In this document: positions 24,309 through 31,008 of the stretch, piece by piece | Layout of the letters: each line of letters starts with the position of its first letter | How positions within the stretch are numbered: the first letter of the stretch is position 1 | Source of the DNA: an uncultured bacterium | Lineage (GTDB): Bacteria > Cyanobacteriota > Vampirovibrionia > Gastranaerophilales > Gastranaerophilaceae | Length of the DNA stretch: 64,000 nt | Assembly (NCBI GenBank): GCA_958366705.1 | Contig: CATXCB010000001.1 | Coordinates: 186,001-250,000 of the forward strand | Direction of reading: 5' to 3' | Notes under the pieces: generated by a model | Told to the model about the DNA's origin: nothing | What the model saw: the letters and a program-made list of their open reading frames with translations, nothing else | Database searches by the model: none | Program-made: the position numbers and the translations under genes

Positions 24309-24344
24309 AAGAAGAGAAGAATATTAACTCTTCTCTTCTTTTTA
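24309..24344 (+). terminator. Intrinsic terminator of the pseudopilin gene
   Basis: AAGAAGAGAAGA and TCTTCTCTTCTT pair perfectly over 12 bp with an 8-nt loop, followed by TTTT, 31 nt after the stop. Confidence 0.9.
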
Positions 24345-24347
24345 TCA

Positions 24348-24705
24348 CTTGTTATTTATAGAACTGACGAGATGTCATCCTGAATTTCAAATCTGTCATC
24401 CTGAGTTCGTTTCAGGAGCTAAAAAAGACTTTCTTTTAAATGTCAGAGTGATACCGAATCACTTTGATACGCTTTACATTTTTAGGCTCTGAATATTCAG
24501 AGCCTTGTTTTTAATTGTATTATTTGTCGTTCTGAATTTGAAATCTGTCATGCTGAACTTGTTTCAGCATCTCTTGTAACTGTCATTCTGAGCGTATGCG
24601 AAGAATCTATTTTAGATACTTCGGCTATGCCTCAGTATGACTGCTTTAGGGTATCAACTCTATATGCGTAGCTCCTGTGCGGGGAGGGAATGTTTGCTGT
24701 GTATT
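24348..24705. repeat. Gene-free region of interspersed palindromic repeats (site 1)
   Basis: No gene is seen here. The region holds repeat units also found near 34 and 38 kb: GTCATCCTGA copies (24373, 24394), a palindrome TCCTGAGTTCGTTTCAGGA, a hairpin AGTGAT-ACCGA-ATCACT (24447-24463), the unit GTCATGCTGAA…TTCAGCATCT (24547-24572), and the longer unit GTCATTCTGAG…GAAGAATCTATT…TACTTCGGC…CAGTATGAC (24592-24641). Confidence 0.75.
24485..24512 (+). terminator. Candidate intrinsic terminator inside the repeat region
   Basis: GGCTCTGAATATTCAGAGCC is a perfect 20-bp palindrome followed by TTGTTTTT. No plus-strand gene lies directly upstream, so it may be a second stop for the pseudopilin transcript or a repeat-derived hairpin. 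Confidence 0.5.
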
Positions 24706-24731
24706 AAAAAAAAACAGGGCTTTATGCCCTG
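24706..24731 (-). terminator. Intrinsic terminator of lpxA
   Basis: On the minus strand CAGGGC-ATAAA-GCCCTG is followed by nine T residues, 34 nt after the lpxA stop. Confidence 0.9.
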
Positions 24732-24764
24732 CTTTGAGTTTGTTATTTTTTATCTTGTTTTATA

Positions 24765-25568
24765 TTAATCTTCTAAGCATTCATGTCCTGATTTGTGTGA
24801 CTTTAACAGAACTCCGCGTTTAGAGGTTTGAATAAACTCTATCATTTTTTCAATGTATTCATTCATCGGAATTTCTGCTTTAATTTTTTCGATTGCTTGT
24901 GAAGTATTATAGTCTTCTGAAATAAGAAGTTTAAATGCTTCGTTTGTAGCTGTTCTAACTTCTAGTGGCACTCCTCTGCGTTTCATTGCAATAACATTCA
25001 ATCCGCGTGGAACAGGCGGACGTCCTTCTCCTTTTGAATATGGAAGGATATCTTGACGGGATGCTGAAAATCCGCTGATGATTGCCATATCACCGATTCT
25101 GATATTCTGGTGGAATACACTCATTCCGCCGACAAATGCACCAAATCCAACATGAACATGTCCGCCCAATGTTACCAGATTTGCTAAAATAACTTGATCT
25201 GCTAAAACACAGTTGTGCGCAACATGTGAGCCAACCATCAACAGGCATTTATTACCTATTCTTGTGGTGAAATCTCCGCAGGCTGCCCCTCTGTGGATTG
25301 TCACGTTTTCTTTAATTATTGTTTCATCACCGATTACAACTTTTGTAGGTTCACCTTTATAGCCTAAATCTTGAGGCTCTGAACCTATTGTTGCGAATGG
25401 GGAAATTGTACAATTTTTGCCGATTTCTGCAAATTCAATATGTGCATTAGATATAACTCTTGTGCCGCTGCCTATTTTTACGTTTTCTCCGATTACAACG
25501 TATGGCCCTATAATTGCGTCATCTGCAATTTCTGCTGACGGGTGTATTATAGCTGTTTTATCAATCAT
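24765..25568 (-). CDS. lpxA: UDP-N-acetylglucosamine O-acyltransferase (lipid A, first step)
   Basis: The 267-residue left-handed beta-helix protein begins MIDKTAIIHPSAEIADDAII and has hexapeptide repeats to about residue 190, then a helical C-terminus. The catalytic-type His lies in GSHVAHNCVL; HHGT-type loops correspond to TIHRGAACGDFTTRIG, and SEPQDLGYKGEPTKVVIGD is the usual loop. It transfers an acyl chain from acyl carrier protein to UDP-GlcNAc, so the cell probably makes lipid A and has an outer membrane. It is alone here; lpxB, lpxC, lpxD and fabZ must lie elsewhere. AGAGGG precedes the ATG, with TACTATAAT upstream. Confidence 0.95.
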   Translation of the reverse strand: MIDKTAIIHPSAEIADDAIIGPYVVIGENVKIGSGTRVISNAHIEFAEIGKNCTISPFATIGSEPQDLGYKGEPTKVVIGDETIIKENVTIHRGAACGDFTTRIGNKCLLMVGSHVAHNCVLADQVILANLVTLGGHVHVGFGAFVGGMSVFHQNIRIGDMAIISGFSASRQDILPYSKGEGRPPVPRGLNVIAMKRRGVPLEVRTATNEAFKLLISEDYNTSQAIEKIKAEIPMNEYIEKMIEFIQTSKRGVLLKSHKSGHECLED

Positions 25569-25661
25569 TTTATACCCTCTTTCTTAATGTCCGTTATATC
25601 AATTATAGTACAAAACCTGCGCTTATTAAATTCCTTTATATTATTTTAATATAGTTGTATT

Positions 25662-27338
25662 TTAGAAATCTGCTGCGTCCGGTGTCAGTTGTAATGAATT
25701 TCCGGCTTTCCAATTCCTGTCTAAATACAAGAATGAATTGTTTAATATATTATTTAGTTTTTTTATTAATTTATCTTCATGATTATCCATTAGTGTAGTT
25801 AGTGTTGCAACATATATCTGTTGAATCTCTTGAGCATCAAATGTTTTTATTATTGGAGAGCCGTTTATTTTTCTGGATTCATCAAAGATTGTTCCATGGA
25901 TTACTTTTCGTAGTATCGCGGCTAATTCTTTTGTATCTCCTGATTCTTTAGATTTTTCAATGGCTTTCAATTCTTTTCCAAATTTTAATAAACTGAGCAA
26001 ATATGTGTTTGCCATTTTTTGACTTTCATCACCTTTTTGAGAATCTATAAATTCTCTTGTATATTTGCTGGCAGATGATGTTTTTCCGCTATTTAGTTCC
26101 GGTTTATGAGGGTAATATTTTAAATCATAAAAAGAAAAGCTATCAAGATCTATTCCTTTTTCTTCTGCCCAATTATAAATTCTTTGTTTAAATAATTCCG
26201 GTGTTAAATCTATTGTGTAGCACATTTCTTGTTCTGCTTTAACTTTTTTCCAGGCGTATTCCATGTTTTTAGAAAAAGATTTTCGAGCCCATTCGTTGGA
26301 GTTCCAAAATTGTTTCATCGCTATTGATTTTTCTTTATCTACAAAATTAGGATATTTCAGGTCATTATTTGTAAAATTTTTAAAGCCTTTATTTTTCAAG
26401 AATTTTGATAATGCTTGTTTAATTCTGTCAGCGCCGAATAGATTCCAGGCTTTTGTTAAAACTCTGTGCAATATCTCTATTTGTTCAGGGTGCTCCTTGT
26501 AAAATTGTTTTTGTCGTTCAGACATTGTAAATATTTTTTCAGGATTTTCCTGATAGTGTTTTAATAAACTTTCTGAAATATGTTTTTTATGTTCGGAGGA
26601 GATAGGGCCTCTTTTTATATAAACAGGTTCATTGTCAGCTTGTTGGGCTTTGATATCTAATGCTTCCATTCTTTTTTGAACCATTTGTTTTGTTAGACGT
26701 TCGTTGTATTCAGGATCTGAAAATTTTAGTATATGACCGTAATGACGATTAACTTTTGGAATATTTAATCTTTCCATTAAGTTATTTATATCTTTACCAT
26801 TTGTGTAAGCTTTCAAATCATTTAATGAAAAACCTTCTCCCCAGTACAATTTTATAATTTGTAGTGATAAATCTTCTTCATTATTAAAATATTCAAGTTT
26901 TCCTTTTCTTAAATCATCTAATAATGAACCCTCTCTTGCATCAAGTTCAGACGCAGATTTAACATCTTTAAATTCTGGAAAACGTTCTTTTAATTCTTTT
27001 AAATTAAAACAATCTTTAATATTTTCGTATAATTTTTTATGGATTGTTATAAGAGTATCTTTTTGTTTATTTCCCTCTTCTAGAATCATTCCTGCCCATT
27101 CTCTGACATTTTTTGGATAGATGTCAGGATATTTGTTTGCAAGTTTATCTAAGTTTGTTATGGTTTCAGCTAAGTTTAAGCTATATCCGCCTGTAAATGC
27201 CAAATATTGTTTAGTGCTTGGCATCGGTAAATTCTCTGATGATTCTGGTTGTTCTGCTTGGGGTTTATTATTTAATTTAGTTTGAGAATTATAATTTAGT
27301 GATTGTGCTGTCTTGGGGTAAATTCTTGAAATTTGCAT
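25662..27338 (-). CDS. Large lineage-type hypothetical protein with NUMOD-like segment (558 aa)
   Basis: I do not recognise a named family. It begins MQISRIYPKTAQSLNYN, has a polar linker, then YLAFTGGYSLNLAETI with the F-x-G tag near residue 50. The middle contains SEHKKHISESLLKHYQENPEK, which resembles NUMOD3-type DNA-binding repeats of homing endonucleases, and a similar second element QFYKEHPEQIEILHRVLTKAW, but no HNH or GIY-YIG nuclease core is seen. The rest is helical and charged. There is no signal peptide. AAAGGGAC precedes the ATG. A DNA-related role is only a hint. Confidence 0.7.
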   Translation of the reverse strand: MQISRIYPKTAQSLNYNSQTKLNNKPQAEQPESSENLPMPSTKQYLAFTGGYSLNLAETITNLDKLANKYPDIYPKNVREWAGMILEEGNKQKDTLITIHKKLYENIKDCFNLKELKERFPEFKDVKSASELDAREGSLLDDLRKGKLEYFNNEEDLSLQIIKLYWGEGFSLNDLKAYTNGKDINNLMERLNIPKVNRHYGHILKFSDPEYNERLTKQMVQKRMEALDIKAQQADNEPVYIKRGPISSEHKKHISESLLKHYQENPEKIFTMSERQKQFYKEHPEQIEILHRVLTKAWNLFGADRIKQALSKFLKNKGFKNFTNNDLKYPNFVDKEKSIAMKQFWNSNEWARKSFSKNMEYAWKKVKAEQEMCYTIDLTPELFKQRIYNWAEEKGIDLDSFSFYDLKYYPHKPELNSGKTSSASKYTREFIDSQKGDESQKMANTYLLSLLKFGKELKAIEKSKESGDTKELAAILRKVIHGTIFDESRKINGSPIIKTFDAQEIQQIYVATLTTLMDNHEDKLIKKLNNILNNSFLYLDRNWKAGNSLQLTPDAADF

Positions 27339-27434
27339 AGTAGTCCCTTTTATTTCTGTTACTTTATTCCTTTTAATATCTCTAAATATAAAATTTTGCT
27401 TAAATTATAAGCTATTTTACGATATATTTACAAA

Positions 27435-27468
27435 AAGCGCACCAAAATTTTTAAATTTTGGTGCGCTT
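27435..27468 (-). terminator. Intrinsic terminator of the iron-dependent alcohol dehydrogenase gene
   Basis: AAGCGCACCAAAAT and ATTTTGGTGCGCTT form a 14-bp-plus perfect stem followed on the minus strand by TTTTTG, 21 nt after the stop. Confidence 0.88.
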
Positions 27469-27489
27469 AAACTATTTAGTTTTAGTATA

Positions 27490-28695
27490 CTAAGCTTTTA
27501 AAGAATCTTCGTAAATTTTACGAACAGTTTCTCTTGAATTTCCGCTTGGTCCTATATTGATTAATCCGTCTAGTGATGGAGTTGTAAATGCTAAATCTGT
27601 TAATCTTTCAACATCTTCAGCTTTAAAGCCCATATCTTCAAGTTTTTCAGGTACATCAACTGATTTTAACCAAGCATAAACTCCATCTGCAGCTTTTTCG
27701 GCTTCAGAAGCTTCACCTTTTAGCCCAGGAACTATCGGTGCTAAAATGTCAGCAAGAGTTGCAGCTCTGTCTTTGTAAATAGTTTTTACAACTGCAGGTA
27801 ATAATATTGCTAGACCTAAACCATGAGATAAGTCAGGTTTTACAGCACTTAGAGGGTGCTCAAGAGCATGTGTATAGTGTAATAAGCCGTTATCAAATGC
27901 TACACCGCCCATCATAGCCGCATAAGCTAAGAAATATCTGGCTTCTAAATCTTCAGGGTTTGCAAGTGCTTTTGGTAAATATTTAGCAACTAATTCAATA
28001 ACTTGTTTTGCAAGTGTAATTGAATATGGAGAAGCAACAAGAGATGTAGCTGCTTCAACTACGTGGTTAACAGCGTCAATTGATACATATCTTGTTTGTT
28101 TTGGTGATAATTTTGTCATTAATTGAGGGTCATCAATGGCGTAGGTTGGATAAATACAATCGTACGCAATAGCAGGTTTAAAGTCTTTTTCAAGATTAGT
28201 TACAACAGCGAATCTGTTTGTTTCTGTACCGGTTCCGTGAGTCAGGTTGATTGAAACAATTGGAGCGGCTTTGCTTGGTGCAAAAGTGAAATCGTAGATA
28301 TCTTCAGCTGTTTTATCAGGATTTTCTAATAAAATTGCAACGGATTTGCCGGCATCAGTTGGAGAACCGCCGCCGATTGCGATAACTGCTTTTGCGCCAA
28401 AATCTTTTGCCATCTTAAATGCATCATTAACGTGGTGTGTTGTCGGGTTTGGAGTGACCTGATCAAAATTTACATAACCTACGCCGTTATCTTTAAGTGC
28501 TTTTTCAACGACATCCCATGCTCCTGTTGCTTTATAAGCATTTCTGCCTGACATTACAATAACTTTATCTATTCCTTTTGATTTTAAATCTTTTAAAATA
28601 AAATCTATTTTTTGAATTGCACCAACTCCAAAGTATACATTGGTTCTTGTGCGAATTTCTTTTACTTCGTGGATATTAATATCTTTTTCCCACAT
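27490..28695 (-). CDS. Iron-containing alcohol dehydrogenase
   Basis: The 401-residue group III dehydrogenase has the dinucleotide-binding block AVIAIGGGSPTDAGKSVAI and the iron site around YVSIDAVNHVVEAATS and LLHYTHALEHPLSAVKPDLSHGLGLAILLP, with three His and an Asp ligand. Relatives reduce short-chain aldehydes, such as acetaldehyde or butyraldehyde, with NAD(P)H in fermenting anaerobes, so a role in redox balance is likely. The exact substrate cannot be read from sequence. AGGAGA precedes the ATG. It is monocistronic with its own terminator. Confidence 0.93.
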   Translation of the reverse strand: MWEKDINIHEVKEIRTRTNVYFGVGAIQKIDFILKDLKSKGIDKVIVMSGRNAYKATGAWDVVEKALKDNGVGYVNFDQVTPNPTTHHVNDAFKMAKDFGAKAVIAIGGGSPTDAGKSVAILLENPDKTAEDIYDFTFAPSKAAPIVSINLTHGTGTETNRFAVVTNLEKDFKPAIAYDCIYPTYAIDDPQLMTKLSPKQTRYVSIDAVNHVVEAATSLVASPYSITLAKQVIELVAKYLPKALANPEDLEARYFLAYAAMMGGVAFDNGLLHYTHALEHPLSAVKPDLSHGLGLAILLPAVVKTIYKDRAATLADILAPIVPGLKGEASEAEKAADGVYAWLKSVDVPEKLEDMGFKAEDVERLTDLAFTTPSLDGLINIGPSGNSRETVRKIYEDSLKA

Positions 28696-28803
28696 AATAA
28701 ACTCTCCTTTCTTTTACCATTCAGATTTTACACGTTGATTATAGTTTATAATTTTTCATTTTTCAAGCTGGCAAAAATATTTTTTTTGTGTTTTGAATTA
28801 AAT

Positions 28804-29601
28804 ATGAAAGTTACATTTTTACCTTATAAAACTTATTCAAATAATATTAATTTTAGAGGTTCAGCTTCAATAACACCTCCTCGTAATGATAATAATAAAG
28901 AAAACGAGAATAAGCCTTTACCGGAGTGGGCGAGAAAAACTATGCTTGCAACATTGGTATTGATTACATTGAAAAATGAACCGGTAGTTCAAAATTTTTT
29001 TAAATCAAATGAATTGTCAAAAGAAGAATTGGATAGAACAGAATTTGTCCATTCTTTTCAAAATGTTCGAAAAGACAAGGGAGTAAGTTCTGCGTTTTAT
29101 CAATTGAATAGGTTATATGATGTTGATAGACCTAAGGTTACAAAGTTAGGCAAAGATTTGTACTCACTTGATATAAAATTTGATAAACAAGATATCAAGC
29201 TTGAAATGAAATTAGATAGCGCAAATAAAGATACTATTCAAGGTAGAGTTAAACTTGGAAATAATTCAAAACCAGTAATGTACAAAGCTATATTCCCATC
29301 TGATAATAAAGATGAATTTAAAGTTCTATTGAAAGATGGTGAAAAGAAATATATTTTTGGTAGAGATTTCGACGGCGAATTGTATATGGTTCAGGGTAAG
29401 AAAAAAGTTCCTGTAAATACTAAAAATGTTGAAAAATATCAAGATTATTTAGATACAATGGAATTACTCGACGATATGTCATTCTTTACTAATAAAAATC
29501 CATTGTGGCGAAATCTGAATTATTTATTGTTGATTTTATTGTTATTTGCTGAAATGAAACACGATAAAAATAGAAGAAATCAGTCAAATAAAGAACAATA
29601 A
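28804..29601 (+). CDS. Tagged hypothetical protein with two hydrophobic segments (265 aa)
   Basis: The product is unknown. It starts MKVTFLPYKTYSNNINFRGS, with the same N-terminal tag as the protein at 772. A moderately hydrophobic stretch follows (KTMLATLVLITLKNEP, about residues 43-58), then a polar domain with KLGKDLYSLDIKFDKQDIKLEMKL-type strands (about 110-215), and a C-terminal helix NYLLLILLLFAEMK before a basic tail. The frame is open far upstream but overlaps the divergent dehydrogenase gene, so the ATG at 28804 is taken; no Shine-Dalgarno is visible. Confidence 0.7.
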   Translation: MKVTFLPYKTYSNNINFRGSASITPPRNDNNKENENKPLPEWARKTMLATLVLITLKNEPVVQNFFKSNELSKEELDRTEFVHSFQNVRKDKGVSSAFYQLNRLYDVDRPKVTKLGKDLYSLDIKFDKQDIKLEMKLDSANKDTIQGRVKLGNNSKPVMYKAIFPSDNKDEFKVLLKDGEKKYIFGRDFDGELYMVQGKKKVPVNTKNVEKYQDYLDTMELLDDMSFFTNKNPLWRNLNYLLLILLLFAEMKHDKNRRNQSNKEQ

Positions 29602-29658
29602 ATTTTAAAAAATTTTACAAAATAATTAGTATCAGTATTAAGCTGAGCATGTTTGTTT

Positions 29659-29664
29659 TATAAT
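29659..29664 (+). promoter_or_regulatory. Candidate -10 box for the symporter gene
   Basis: TATAAT lies 20 nt before the TTG start, leaving room for the AGAGG ribosome site at 29672-29676. The gap from the upstream gene is 83 nt. Confidence 0.45.
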
Positions 29665-29684
29665 CATAGTCAAGAGGTTAAATT

Positions 29685-31007
29685 TTGAAACACTCAAGAC
29701 TTACAGCACTGATATTTATAGCCTTAATTTTAGGTGTTATATTTGGTCATTTTTGCCCCCACATTGCGGTTAAAATGCGTACTTTTGCAGTTATCTTTTT
29801 ACGGATGGTAAAAATGATTATTGCACCGCTGCTGTTTGCAACTCTGGTAACAGGTATTGCTGGACATGGTGATGTTAAGCAATTAGGTAAGATAGGTGTA
29901 AAAACAATAATTTATTTTGAAGTTGTTACTACGCTGGCTTTGATTATTGGGTTAACAATGGGGAATATTTTTAATCCGGGCAAAGGGTTTGTTACCGGTA
30001 CTGTTGCCAATCCTGAGCTTTTAAAAGAAGCCGGATTGATGGCTGTTACAACTCCGCACACTTCAATATCAGAAATGGTTATGAATATCTTCCCGACCAG
30101 TATTGTACAGGCAATGTCCGAGGGAAATTTACTTCAGATTGTTGTATTTTCAATATTTATGGCTATTGCAATATGTGCTGTCGGGAAAAAGGCAAAACCG
30201 GTTATGGACTTGTTACATTCTGTCTCGCAGATAATGTTTAAATTTACAGAATATGTTATGTATTTTGCACCTTTAGGTATATTTGGCGCAATTGCTTCAA
30301 CTGTCGGGATGAACGGTTTATCTATTCTGAAAAATTATGCAAAGATAATTTTCTCATTATATACAGCATTGGCGGTATTTGTATTGCTTGTCTTATTTAT
30401 TGCTTGTAAATATGCAAGAATTTCTTTAAGAAACCTTTTAAAAGCTATTCAAGAGCCTGCAATTCTGGCATTTTCAACTGCAAGTTCAGAGGCAGCTTTC
30501 CCTAAAGCTATTGAAATTATGGAAAGATTTGGTGTTCCTCAAAATATTGTAAGTTTTGTTATGCCGACAGGTTATACTTTTAATCTTGACGGTAGTACTT
30601 TGTATCTTGCAATGGCTGTGATTTTCTCATCTCAAATCTGTGGCATTAATCTAGATATCAATCAGCAAATTTTGATGATGCTTGCTCTAATGCTTACCAG
30701 TAAAGGTATTGCAGGTGTTCCAAGAGTATCTCTTGTTGTTCTTGCTGGGACACTGGCAAGCTTTAATATTCCGCTAATCGGGGTTGCTATTTTGCTTGGT
30801 ATTGATCAGATTCTGGATATGGGCAGAACTACGGTTAACCTTGTTGGAAACTGTGTTGCAACAGTAGTTATTGCTCGTTGGGAAAATGATTTTGATTATG
30901 ATAAAATGAAATTATTTATAAAAGAATGCGATAAAGAAAATCAGGAGTTATGTCTTGATTCTGCAAAAATATGTGAAAAAGTAACTGAAAAAATAGAGGG
31001 AAAATAA
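29685..31007 (+). CDS. Dicarboxylate/amino acid:cation symporter (GltP/DctA family)
   Basis: This 440-residue inner-membrane protein of the glutamate transporter fold shows the core motifs: FSTASSEAAFPKA (hairpin 1 serine-rich tip), GYTFNLDGSTLYLAMAVIF (the N-M-D-G-T cation motif, here NLDGS), SKGIAGVPRVSLVVL (hairpin 2) and GRTTVNLVGNCVATVVIARWE (substrate-binding helix 8). It imports dicarboxylates or acidic/neutral amino acids with Na+ or H+. The start codon is TTG at 29685 with AGAGG 8 nt upstream. Its stop is one base before ileS, so the two are likely co-transcribed. Confidence 0.94.
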   Translation: MKHSRLTALIFIALILGVIFGHFCPHIAVKMRTFAVIFLRMVKMIIAPLLFATLVTGIAGHGDVKQLGKIGVKTIIYFEVVTTLALIIGLTMGNIFNPGKGFVTGTVANPELLKEAGLMAVTTPHTSISEMVMNIFPTSIVQAMSEGNLLQIVVFSIFMAIAICAVGKKAKPVMDLLHSVSQIMFKFTEYVMYFAPLGIFGAIASTVGMNGLSILKNYAKIIFSLYTALAVFVLLVLFIACKYARISLRNLLKAIQEPAILAFSTASSEAAFPKAIEIMERFGVPQNIVSFVMPTGYTFNLDGSTLYLAMAVIFSSQICGINLDINQQILMMLALMLTSKGIAGVPRVSLVVLAGTLASFNIPLIGVAILLGIDQILDMGRTTVNLVGNCVATVVIARWENDFDYDKMKLFIKECDKENQELCLDSAKICEKVTEKIEGK

Positions 31008-31008
31008 T

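Noticed and set aside
24485..24504. Restriction-like 20-bp palindrome as an operator
   Set aside because: It is followed by TTGTTTTT and is better explained as a terminator or repeat hairpin.
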